Shown here piece after piece: positions 21,911-31,555 of a DNA stretch of 47,129 bases. The notes under the pieces were generated by a model that did not search any database, had not been told where the DNA came from, and saw nothing but the letters and a program-made list of their open reading frames with translations. How positions within the stretch are numbered: the stretch's first letter is position 1; every line of letters begins with the position of its first letter. The stretch is from positions 1 to 47,129 of the forward strand of contig FTLJ01000813.1 in the NCBI GenBank assembly GCA_900155495.1, in the 5' to 3' direction. The stretch is from Porogramme epimiltina (taxonomy: Eukaryota; Basidiomycota; Agaricomycetes; Polyporales; Polyporaceae). A program made the translations under genes and the position numbers.

Positions 21911-23615
21911 ATGGCGACCCATAGTGCATTATTCTGCCAGGAAGTCTTAGAGACAATTCTCGAGAATATCTCACCCGCTGAAACGGATGGCACATGTTAT
22001 CACAAATCCCGTTATGAGGCAGAAAAGAAAGGCCTTCCGGTCTCTTCACGACGCACACTTTTGTCCGCCGCGCTTGTATGCAAGGCCTTCTCGAAACCCG
22101 CACTGGCTGCTCTTTGGAGATACATCAAAGATATTCTGCCTCTTATGAAGCTTGTCGGTGGGCTACAAGGCAACTCATACCGCTCACATGTAAGTCTCTC
22201 AAAGCCACTGACTGCTGAACCGTCGCTGAGTACAACCCTTTTAGTTCTTCAAAAAAGAAGGGGGCCCGACGGAGTACGAATGGTCCCGAATCGAATACTA
22301 TGCCCTATATGTGCGAGGAATTGGCACCTTGGACCTCAGTCTGCTTCTCTCCTCCGCCTGGGATGTGCTCGCGGCGCGATATCGTGGTGATAGGCATCTC
22401 CTTCCCCGTGTGACGCATTTATGGCATGTGGACTTCCCGACACCGCCAAGAATTCTCTCCCTCTTCCTTCCCCCGACTCTGCGATACGTTGCGCTTGGCG
22501 TCGACATTTTTGACTGGGAGGCCCATAATGCTCGACTCTGCGAAGAGTGTCTGGAAACAATTGCAGCAAAACTTCCCGGGCTCCATAGCATCTTCATCGA
22601 GGCCCCTGAATTCCTCACTCAAAAACATCTCTCGTCAATCCTCCGAATGAAAGTACTACGTGATATTGCGATCAAGGAGCCGGACGTTAACTCATCGTTC
22701 CTCGCTAAACTTGCGGAACTCGAGGACCTCCGAACACTCACGCTCTCCATCAACCTCGAAGATGATCGGGGATGCAACAAGCTTCGTGGCCAGTTTCAGC
22801 AGATCTCGGACGTTGATCTTTCGGGGAGTCACGCGGACCTCGCTGCGTTTTTCCAGGCGACAGCCCCGCCCCGTCTTCGCAGCCTCGAGCTGCAGATTGA
22901 ACCCGTCCCTGAAATCCACGACATGCTTTCCGAATCTCTCACCACGATCTTCTCTAATGTCTCAAATAATCTCACCCACCTGCGGCTCAACCTCCCTCCC
23001 GTGACTGGGGAGCCGATCAATTCCCAGTGGTTACTCGAGTGCGTCGAGCCGGCGTTCGCGCTACGTGCCCTCAAGTCCTTCGCGATCACAGTGTCGCTCG
23101 TCCCTTCGTTGCGCCCTGTCGACGTCGACGTCGTATGCATGGCCGAAACCTGGACAGCTCTCGAGACGCTCCACCTCGACTTTAGGTATTCACTCAGAAG
23201 CAGACCGCCCTACCTATCTATCACCACCCTCGCCGCACTTGCACGCACGCGGCCCGGCCTCCGCACCCTCATTCTTCCTCCTCTCAGCCTCCGTGACCTC
23301 CCAGCGCTAGGTTCACTACCCCCGCCGCTCGGCCATAGCTTGCAGTGGCTGAAGTTCAGTATCGGCGCATATGGAACACAGCAGGAGGGGGCCGAGGACG
23401 AGGAAATCTTGCTGCGTACCGCGGCGTACATCGATGGGCTCTTTCCTCACATCTCCCTTCGGTCGGCGTCGATATTGGCCAAGGGCGAGGACGCGGCGTA
23501 CAACGACGATGACTTCAAACGGTACTGCGACAATCAGATTGCAGAGGTGTTTGCTCTCCTTTTCGCGATGCGTCTAGGGCGCCAGCATGGAACTGTGTTC
23601 GCGGAAACAATCTGA
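21911..23615 (+). CDS. F-box / leucine-rich-like protein, copy 2 (549 aa)
   Basis: Exon 1 (21911-22189) starts MATHSALFCQEVLETILENI and contains the F-box-like segment SAALVCKAFSKPALAALWRY. A 55-nt intron (GTAAGT..TAG, 22190-22244) leads to exon 2 (22245-23615), which opens FFKKEGGPTEYEWSRIEYYA. The long C-terminal part has leucine-rich stretches: LPGLHSIFIEAPEFL, LEDLRTLTLSINLED, ALETLHLDFRYSL and LRTLILPPLSLRDLP. It ends LGRQHGTVFAETI. Architecture, intron position after the F-box, and total length parallel the copy at 16052-17759; both also end in an AMRLGR-x-x-GT motif. These are probably diverged paralogues that act as SCF substrate adaptors. The target is unknown. Confidence 0.8.
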
Positions 23616-23841
23616 CGTGCATTACGTGTGTGGTCTATCTTAGCCTCGTGACGCGTCGACTATGTCTTACACCATCTGTGTAGCCGGCCCGTGTCAACTA
23701 CCACTTGCATTCTAATATCGCGACAGCAACACAGGCATCGAATATATGTATTCACTGCTAACTACTCGTCACGATTGTAAGACCCTACCTAGCCTAGCTA
23801 CTCACTTGCCTAAGTATAGCCTTACTACACGGCGTTCGATC

Positions 23842-24998
23842 CTAATTGCAAGAACGTGAGCACAGCGCCTCGAATAACAGATAAAGATGGACGGACCGCT
23901 GCTTGACCAGCATCGTGACACCTTGATTCACGACACCCTTCAAAATCTGCACGCTGAGCGCCTGGTACAGGCCCGCCCACCCGTCTTGCCTCACTGCTGC
24001 AACCCAAAGGTCCCACATTGTGGTCGCCGTAGGGCGTGGCGCGCCATGCACCATGCCTCGTGACTTTGCTGCTTGAATCCGAACCTTTGCTAAGAGCAAA
24101 GGATATAGTATCGTGACTGCCAGGGCGTTTGCAAAGGCACCGCTGAGGAATGCGGATAGACTCGTAGGACGCGATGATGACGTTGTTCGTGGTAGGCGGA
24201 GGCGACTCAGTAGCTTAAAGAGCAGGAGGGTGAGCGCCGGGGTGAGACAAAGTGGGAGCGTTGGGCGAAAACCTGGGCGGGAAGTGAGCGCCGTGGCGCG
24301 ATTTATAGCATTGCTATACGTACCGGCCCAGAATCCGGACAGACCATCTTCTAAGTATATGCTCTTCACTACCTGGAAGAACGAGGATGGCGCCCTTGGA
24401 CTAAGATCGGGGTGGACAGGGCCGTTTGTGGGTGGCTTCCCGTTGTCGTCTATGCCGGCATCTTCTTCCACAGCACCCGTCTGGAGACGAACAGTGACGA
24501 CACTGAGGGGAGTCGAGACCGCACGACTAGCGACGCCAGCGGCGAAGCCAACGGCTAGCTCGGTGGGAACACCGAGAAGCACGGGTGACGTCGGGGAGGT
24601 GAGGGCATGCTTGATGCTTTTGAAGAATGGGGTACTCGATGCTACCCGGCGTCGTGCGACAAGAGCGTGCAGCAGCGTGTAAAAATAGTAATAGAGGAAG
24701 CTGACGGGACTCGAGTTGTCGGTGCGACGAACAGCCTGAGGTACAAGAGTAGCACTCACCTCGACACTACTGTCGCTGCCGTGTCTACCCCAAGACCGTC
24801 ATACAATCCTGCTATTCCTTCGGCCTGGACGACGCGCTTGAGGAGGCGAATCACGCCATAGACTCCACTTGCCCGGCGTTGAGTTGATATCTGTAGCTTC
24901 GTCGCCGCAAGGTCGAGAGGATAAGAAACCGCGTTCGCTGAAGCACTCCCAAGAGCCCCGGAGAAGGCTTGGATGAGCGGCGGGAGAGCCGAAGTCAT
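23842..24998 (-). CDS. ANT1: Peroxisomal adenine nucleotide transporter, Ant1/PMP34-type carrier (351 aa)
   Basis: This mitochondrial-carrier-family protein exchanges cytosolic ATP for peroxisomal AMP/ADP, feeding acyl-CoA activation. Exons are 24998-24760, 24709-24324 and 24272-23842. Introns of 50 nt (GTGAGT..GAG) and 51 nt (GTACGT..CAG) keep phase. The start MTSALPPLIQAFSGALGSAS leads into the three signature loops: YPLDLAATKLQ, STPLSVVTVRLQT and YPLLLAKVRIQ. The variants DLAATK and LAKVRIQ are typical of the peroxisomal Ant1/PMP47 branch rather than of mitochondrial ADP/ATP carriers. GFWAG|FRPTLPLCL is joined across intron 2, and KGVVNQGVTMLVKQR near the C-terminus is another family feature. 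An upstream ATG at 25022 is possible, but the one at 24998 sits right before the first helix. The final residues after VKQR are less certain. Confidence 0.88.
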
Positions 24999-25067
24999 GG
25001 TTGAGTCTTGCGAGTCTTGCAAGTGCTCGCCCGAGACCTTGGCTCATACGTCTGTCGTAGCGCTCCT

Positions 25068-25256
25068 ATGACGTCGTTGGGTGAACGCGTCATCCACGTG
25101 ATGGATAGACTTGAATTACTACTTGAAAAGGCTGAGAGTAGACAGCAAGATCCTCTTCTAACTCTCGACGATTTTCGTATGTGCCTGATTCATTCCGGCG
25201 TGGCCCTTGACAGTCGGCAATGCGGGGAGAGGTGGGTGCAAATTCGGGAACAATAA
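25068..25256 (+). CDS. Possible small protein (62 aa) between the carrier and dehydrogenase genes
   Basis: An open frame starts MTSLGERVIHVMDRLELLLE and continues KAESRQQDPLLTLDDFRMCL before ending WVQIREQ. It is helix-friendly with a plausible amphipathic pattern and protein-like composition, unlike most spacer frames here. It has no recognised domain, and its position inside the divergent promoter region is unusual. It may be a real microprotein, an exon of an alternative transcript, or chance. Confidence 0.3.
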   Translation: MTSLGERVIHVMDRLELLLEKAESRQQDPLLTLDDFRMCLIHSGVALDSRQCGERWVQIREQ

Positions 25257-25616
25257 GATCGTGCTGAGTTCAGCCATCGCGAGGACACGTGGCCAGTGGG
25301 GGCGTGGAGAGGAAAAGATGCATGAGTGCGCGTGCAAGGAGTCCGAGGGAAAGAAGGATTGCAGTTGTAACAGTCCCTTGCGAGAGGTTTTGAATCGCTA
25401 ATTAGCGGACGTGTCTAAAGAGTGTTGTCGGAGCTCGAACGGAGTATGAAACGCAATCACATGAGCGTCGGCTACCATTCGGTTACCCCGCGTCGGCCGG
25501 GGCTTGGAGCTGGGGTACCGGTCCCCGCGTCCTCGACCTCAAAGTCAGACCCGACTTGACGTCTACGATACCTCCATCACACTCTTTTCCCTGGGGAACG
25601 CGTCTCGTACTGCAAG

Positions 25617-27497
25617 ATGTCTATTGCACACGGAATTCACAAGTTGGGTGTCATAGGTGCAGGCCAGATGGGTACGCCGAGCTTCCTCGCCTGCGCGTAC
25701 AATGGGAGCTTACTGGGAGTTGTTCGCGTTTACGCCAGGCCTCGGAATTGCATTTGTCTCTGCGGTGCACGCGAAAGTTCCCGTGTTGCTACATGACCGG
25801 TCGGCGGCGCAGGTCAAGTCAGGTCTTGCCCTCATGGATAAGCTCCTGGCTAAGGACGTTGCGAAGGGCAAGATCACCCAGGAGGCGGCCAGAGAGGCGC
25901 GCGATCGCGTCACCATTGTGGAACGTCTACAAGGCTTTAGAGATGTGGGCATGGTTGTTGAGGTGAGTTACCTCCTTTCCAAACCTCGGTTCTCGTACAT
26001 CCCTCGTACGGAATGGAATCCCCAAACGCCGTTCCGCAAAAGTGGTGGACCGTTAGGAACCGGATAGAATTGTTGATACGTCTCATACTGTGATCCAATT
26101 TATGCCACCATACTTTTCGCCGCTATGTCGCCCGTTGAAACCAGGTCTAACATGTCTCTAGGCCGTATCAGAGAACCTGGCTGTGAAGCAAGGTATCTTC
26201 CGTTCCCTCTCTGCGGAACTTTCACCGAAGACCATCCTCGCGACGAACACGTCGTCAATAAGTATTACCAAGATCGCGGCGTCGACAATCCCCGAGGGCA
26301 AGACCGCGGCCGATCCCGAGGGCAAAGAAAGCACTTCGAGGGTAGTGGGCCTGCACTTCTTCAATCCAGTCCCGGTCATGGTACGTGGCAGCGTATTTCG
26401 AAATTGCTAAAATTGACCCCACTCTCCGCACCAGAAACTCGTGGAGCTGATTGCTGCGGTGCAAACGTCTCAAGAGACCCTGGACCGTGCCCGCGCATTC
26501 GCGATCGCTTGTGGCAAAGGTGCGTGCCCGATCCAGCGTTGTACGCTTCGGTGTATGCGCACCGAAAACCCTAGATTATCGTTCTGTCTCTTTTGTTGGG
26601 CCACGACCCTCTCCGTCGGGGACTTGTACTGATATGGCACTCGTTACCCCCCTGGATCAGAGGTTTCCTCGTCACAAGACGTCCCCGGGTTCGTGGCGAA
26701 CGCGTTGCTCATGCCCTTCCTCAACGAGGTATGTGATCTTACTTCCGGTCCGTGAAGTTACCACGCTCACTGCATGGCGTCCGTCCGCCCAGGCCATCAT
26801 GTGCTTGGAAAAGGTTGGCCACAGCGTGCCCTTTTACAAATTTGTCGTAACTCAACCAACCCCCGTCTTTTAGGGTGTCGCGACAAGAGAAGACATTGAC
26901 AAGACCTTTAGGCTAGGAATGAATCACCCTATGGGTCCTTTACAGCTTGGTGCGTTAGGCGAAATCTGATCTGCAGTGTTTACTTACGAATAATTGGGAC
27001 ACCCTCGTAGCGGATTTGTGCGTGCTTGGATGCCCTCCCGCCCTGATATCTCTGACTCTTCACCAACATTTGCTGTCCGCTCAATGCATCGCCCTTCACC
27101 TCACCCCTCTCGCCCCACACGTTTACCTGTGGGCCGTGTCCACGTCCGACATCTGCGGCTCCGCTACTGGAACGCGTACATGTCCGCCGCTCACTTCCGC
27201 ACGCAAAATTTACGCCTCATTTGATCCTGCTTGCAATCGGCTCGCTCTGGCCACGCATTCCCGGCCAACGCTAATTGCGGTCGCTTCCGGTGCGTTTCTG
27301 TTCTCGCGGACTTTTCTTTTTTCTCCTGCGTGGTGTCCAGCATCGGGTTGGACACGTGCCTTGCCATCCAGCAGACGCTCTACCACGGTACGGGTGATTC
27401 CAAATATCGCCCAAGCGTGCTGTTGGAGCGCATGGTGGATGCGCAGTGGCTTGGGAAGAAGAGCGGCAAAGGCTTCTATGACTACACGGAGCAGTAG
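25617..27497 (+). CDS. 3-hydroxyacyl-CoA (3-hydroxybutyryl-CoA) dehydrogenase, nine exons (303 aa)
   Basis: The enzyme oxidises L-3-hydroxyacyl-CoA to 3-ketoacyl-CoA with NAD+, the third step of beta-oxidation. Exons 25617-25671, 25739-25962, 26162-26380, 26435-26519, 26661-26728, 26793-26813, 26874-26949, 27011-27017 and 27341-27497 join to exactly 304 codons. The NAD-binding loop [19 protein letters not shown] spans intron 1. [13 protein letters not shown] and [12 protein letters not shown] carry the catalytic His (HFFNP); [19 protein letters not shown] and [20 protein letters not shown] form the C-terminal domain; the end is [10 protein letters not shown]. The length fits monofunctional HADs of about 290-300 residues. 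Exon 8 is only 7 nt (CGGATTT), and introns 2, 4 and 8 are long for this region (199, 141 and 323 nt). No C-terminal SKL-type peroxisomal signal is seen. It is divergent from the Ant1-type carrier. Confidence 0.9.
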
Positions 27498-29815
27498 CCC
27501 GCTCCGAGGCACTCGTAGCCATTACGAGCATATGCGTCCCCAATGCAATGAGTCTGGACCTCCCGGTCGTATTTTTGTTGGGGTGTGGGCCGGCAATGAA
27601 TGTCTGTTTTCGGTTCTTTCGGCGGTGGTCCCGTGGGGGAGCGGTCAGAACCCGGGGCGACTAATTGCAACGGATACCGTTCCGAACCAGTGAATTGGCC
27701 GGGGTGCAGACAGGAGCCCAGACTCCGAACGCCTGACGCCTCGGAGGCCTCAGTCTGGCAACGGTCAGACGTCCCATCGACGTCGCGTGGTTGGGGATTC
27801 GTGCCATGGATCTCCCTTTGGTGGATGTGGTCGCGTGACGCCCCGTGCCTGATGCCCGTGCCCGTCATTTTCCCCCCGTTAGCGGGTCGGAGTGTTTGCC
27901 GAGGCACCCAAGGCTGGACGCATTGCACGACCTTTCAAGGAAATTTTATGGGCACACGGGGCGGACGGGAAGCAGATGCACTCGCGGAAGGCCCATCTAC
28001 CTGCCCGCCCACACGGGCGTCATTCCGCCGCGGTTCGCCGCGCACTTGGCGCGGGAGTGTCTTCTGTACGGCCGCGCTTCTTCTCCGGACTTTAGCTGTC
28101 CACTAAGCTAAACGTAAACGGCCCGCTTCTCGCCCGCAGGCGCGGGAGCGGCGGAGCGATGAATTGGCGTTGGGGGGTGCCCACACACCCTCCGCGCCAT
28201 CCGTCGCCCCACTCTGCGGTTTTCCTTTTCCGTCACGACGCGCTCGTCGATCAATCTGTCTTCAATCGTCGGACGGTCATCCGAAATTGGCAGAGGTGGT
28301 TGGCAGCGTTCTACTCTCCCATGGAGATGGGCGTCCGGGGCCTGGGCCACCGGGGCTTCGCGCTTTCCTACGGTACTTCCGGTACGCCAACGCTTCGGAG
28401 CGCGCAGCAATACTCACGACTGTAGCAAGTATCCACAGATGGATTCTGCGACGTGCGGCGACAGTGGACGTGCGCTCGGCATCGCTGGCATTGTTTCAGG
28501 GTGCCCACGTCCACCCCCTTCGTCATCGGTGTTCTGTGGGCAAGGGCTCGAGGAGAACGGGCTTGCGTCATTGTTTCGTCCCCACATCCCGTCAAAACTT
28601 CTAGCGCGACGAACCTCGCGCGCGGGCTGCGAACAGCACACCTGCTTCCGTTCCGAGCCCAGCACCACCGTGACCACGCTTGTGCACACGGGTGCGGTGT
28701 GCACTTACACAATCGGCATCAGTCACCTGTGGTTGTCAAGCGACTACGCTCGCGCCCTCTGCTGGGGGATCGCGCGCTCAGGATCGCAGGGCATGGGTCT
28801 CCCCCTTCTCACCGTGCGGCCGCGCGGCTGCGGGGAACGGCGCGGACGGAGGCGTTCTTGCGCTACATCGGTCCGAGGTATAGGCGCGCCTCAGCATGGC
28901 TGCAATGAGGCAGCTTCTGGCTGGGATCGCTGCTGCCAACGCTTGTTCGCGCCACTGCTCTCGCAGTACTCCGCCTTCGCGCTTGAGCACTGAGCCTATT
29001 CTCGCCGCATCGCGCTGCTTCAGCGGCCCCTGGTGCGCCGGTAATAGGCTCAGCGGTCCTCTGTTCAGGGAGTGTGAGAGGGCGGCGAGGACTTCCAGGA
29101 GCGGGACCGCCGACTTTGGCGTACACGCCAGATCAGAACCCCGTGGCTCTGATTGGGTGCGTACCCACGACGCGCGACGTACGACGGCCGTGGCGATCAC
29201 ACGACGCGGGCTCGTGTTCCCTGCTCTGGCGAGTGCCCCCCGAGACAGCGCCAGACCCGTAGTGCGCGCGGGGCGATTCATCGCGCGTCCCGTCCCGCAC
29301 CACCCCTTGGCACGCTTCTGCGTATGCGGCGACGGAGATGGGCTGGCGGACCCTCGCGCGTCCCTGGCGAGCCCAGCGACCCGCGCCCGACCGGGGCCCG
29401 GATGAGGGTGCCGTGCCTCCGAGCCCGCGCGCGGCTCCTAAGGAGTGGTGGTGAGCGGCCTTCGATTCTCGCTCGTTCCGGAATCGATATCGGGGATGAG
29501 GCGGGTCTCATTGATCGGAACGGTCAGTCGGCCTGCCCCCTCGCGGATGTGCCACTCTGAACTGCTCGATCGGGCGTGGGCGTGTATTGCGTTCATGCAG
29601 GTACTTATAGGCTGCTCCTTGGGCCGACGGAGAGAGCAACAAACACCCACCTCCACACCAACCCTCCTCCCACTTCGTCTTCTTTGCGCCGCGTGTTTGT
29701 CTCTTCGTCACCGGGACCGCCGTCTCCGTTCTTGCGCACCTCCCATATCGCGCTCCCCGTTCGGCTCCTCTCTATCTCCAGCCGCTTGCCCGTGACCCAT
29801 TCCTTGCAAGTCAGC
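27498..29815. other. Gene-poor 2.3 kb spacer
   Basis: GC-rich DNA with many overlapping open frames on both strands, but none with a recognisable domain, splice pattern or start context. An 11-bp inverted repeat (CTGAGCCTATT at about 28989, AATAGGCTCAG at about 29042) encloses a 42-nt loop region. A pyrimidine-rich tract at about 29640-29800 is likely the leader of the Cys-rich gene. Confidence 0.45.
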
Positions 29816-30408
29816 ATGTGCGAGATCGAGTGGTGAGTAGAGTCCTGCCTCGGGAGATCGTGCGTAACTGATCGGCCTTCTTCGCGAACCATGCTAGTTT
29901 CGGGAACTACCACCGCGGATGCGAGGTGCGCTATCTTGACATTTCCCTCGGCCCCTTTTTTCTCCCTTCGCCCTTCCCTGCTCGACTTTCTTCTCTCCCT
30001 TCTTCCTTCTCACGTCCTGAAACCCTGCGGCGCGCTCGGGCCCCTGTCCCCTCTTGTAAGAACGTTCACTCGAACTGACCACACCCGCGTCTCCCCATTC
30101 AGCACTACGTCAAGCTCTACGAGAGCGGGAACAAGACGGATTGCGGCTCCCCGAGCTGCGCGCTGAGCGCCGCGCACAAACACCGCCCCGGCCAGCGCAA
30201 GTGCACGTGCTCGCAGGTGCGTGGGACCGCTCCTCGGAGCGCGCGGCCGCGCCGGTGTTCAAAAACTGACCTTCGCCCCGTTCTCCCCCACTGCTCGCAG
30301 GTGGCGCGCGAGTGCAGGCGGGTGCTGAGCCTGATCCACGATCGCTGCGACAGCTGCACGCGCGCGGCGTGGGCTACGCTCGAGCGCGAGTCGGGGCGCG
30401 TGTACTAG
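29816..30408 (+). CDS. Small cysteine-rich basidiomycete protein, four exons (88 aa)
   Basis: Exons 29816-29832, 29898-29925, 30103-30216 and 30301-30408 join to 89 codons including TAG. The product reads MCEIECFGNYHRGCEHYVKL, then YESGNKTDCGSPSCALSAAH, HKHRPGQRKCTCSQVARECR and a helix RVLSLIHDRCDSCTRAAWAT. About a dozen Cys and several His suggest metal binding or disulfides. There is no signal peptide (it starts MCEIE), so a cytosolic, zinc-binding fold is more likely. From memory, short proteins opening MCEI.. with GNYH..GCEHYVKLYESG are widespread in Agaricomycetes but uncharacterised. The Cys at residue 6 is split over intron 1 (TG|T). The introns are 65, 177 and 84 nt. The evidence is the coherent phase through four short exons. 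Confidence 0.75.
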
Positions 30409-31555
30409 GCCCCCGGCGCGCGCGCTGCGCTCCGCAATCGGGCTCAGGGTGGTGGTGCCGCGCGCCAGGCGCGGCGCCCCTGTGGCCAAGGTTCTGATTC
30501 TTGGACGTCGAGGTTTTTCTTTCGTCCTCTTCTTTCCGATGTGCTCGTACACGCTGCGGCCCTTGTGCTGGGTTTCTGCCGTAGAGGCGACTGGCCGTTG
30601 GCTTTCCTTGGGGTCTCTTCACGCGTCCTATCTCTGCACAAATAAACACGTGTATCTGTATCAATATCTACGGACATTGTACGATAGAAATATTATCATT
30701 CTCCCCTTGATCCTCGATGTGTATTGTTTTGAGTTTTAGGGGGCTGCTTCAGCCGAGTGCACATGAACGCGACCTAGGATGCCCCTACTCACACGTTCAG
30801 GGACTACAACACCGTACTTCATGGTACGAGATGCTTCTATATGCAGAGACCCTCCTGCAGCACCAGCTCTGGGACATTCGAGAACCAAGAGCATCGCATC
30901 ACATGCTATGGTGCTGCAGCAACATGCCTTTGAAAGTTTGGCTGCGGTAGCTTCTAGGAAGAACGACTGCAGTGGCTTCATCAGCACTTACCGCAGCATT
31001 CAAGTTCTTCTGTATGGGAATGGCGGCCGAAAAGCGGGGCGCTTGGCTGAGAGACGGGTATAAAGGTGACCTTCAGACTCACTAGCTCAGCATGACACTC
31101 TACAATCTCTTTCCCTCCTCTTTTCTTCTCTCTCTTTCTCTAAGCCCAAGTAAGTTATGACATGGGGTTGCCCCTAAGGCCTAAGGAGCTGATCATACCC
31201 AACGCACCCATCTGAATGCAGGGAGTAGCTTCAGCTCGATGGAGTGAAGCCTCTACGATTGAACCTCGGTTTGCCACCACCAACATGTGAGAGTCGTCCA
31301 ACTCTAGCATATCTGCGTACTGACTTAGTGCCTTGACTAGAGAAGGAGCGCCGCGCGCTCCGCAAGCTCAAATCGGATGACCCGCTCGGAGGGCGGGAGG
31401 ATGCCTACGTACTTGTGCTCTAGGGGCTGGTTATTCGCGCTGTGTTGTTGGGAACCGTATTCATGGAATAAATAAAAAAATGATGGTGCATGATACAGCG
31501 TGTGATGAGTGTACATCGGTAACAAACTTCTAAGGGCCCGAAACGCAGACAGCGG
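30409..31555. other. Spacer with a TATA box and short spliced ORF
   Basis: No large gene is seen. An 11-bp inverted repeat (CTGCAGCACCA at 30855-30865, TGGTGCTGCAG at 30909-30919) lies in a segment open on both strands (30736-31063). A TATAAAG at 31059-31065 is followed by the short ORF described separately. Confidence 0.5.
31092..31247 (+). CDS. Possible 27-codon spliced small ORF
   Basis: Downstream of TATAAAG (31059-31065), ATG at 31092 opens MTLYNLFPSSFLLSLSLSP, a hydrophobic, Ser/Leu-rich run encoded by a CT-rich tract. A consensus intron 31150-31221 (GTAAGT..GCAG) then leads to RSSFSSME and TGA. The promoter and intron signals are good; the peptide is low-complexity. It may instead be the 5' end of a non-coding transcript. 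Confidence 0.2.

Noticed and set aside
25450..25520. Oleate-response-like element CGG-N16-CCG upstream of the dehydrogenase
   Set aside because: The spacing fits but the inner T-N-A positions of the yeast consensus do not, and the yeast regulator is not known to act in basidiomycetes.
27600..29300. Several plus and minus open frames of 100-225 residues
   Set aside because: They overlap in multiple phases, show no domain or consistent codon pattern, and look like chance frames in GC-rich DNA.
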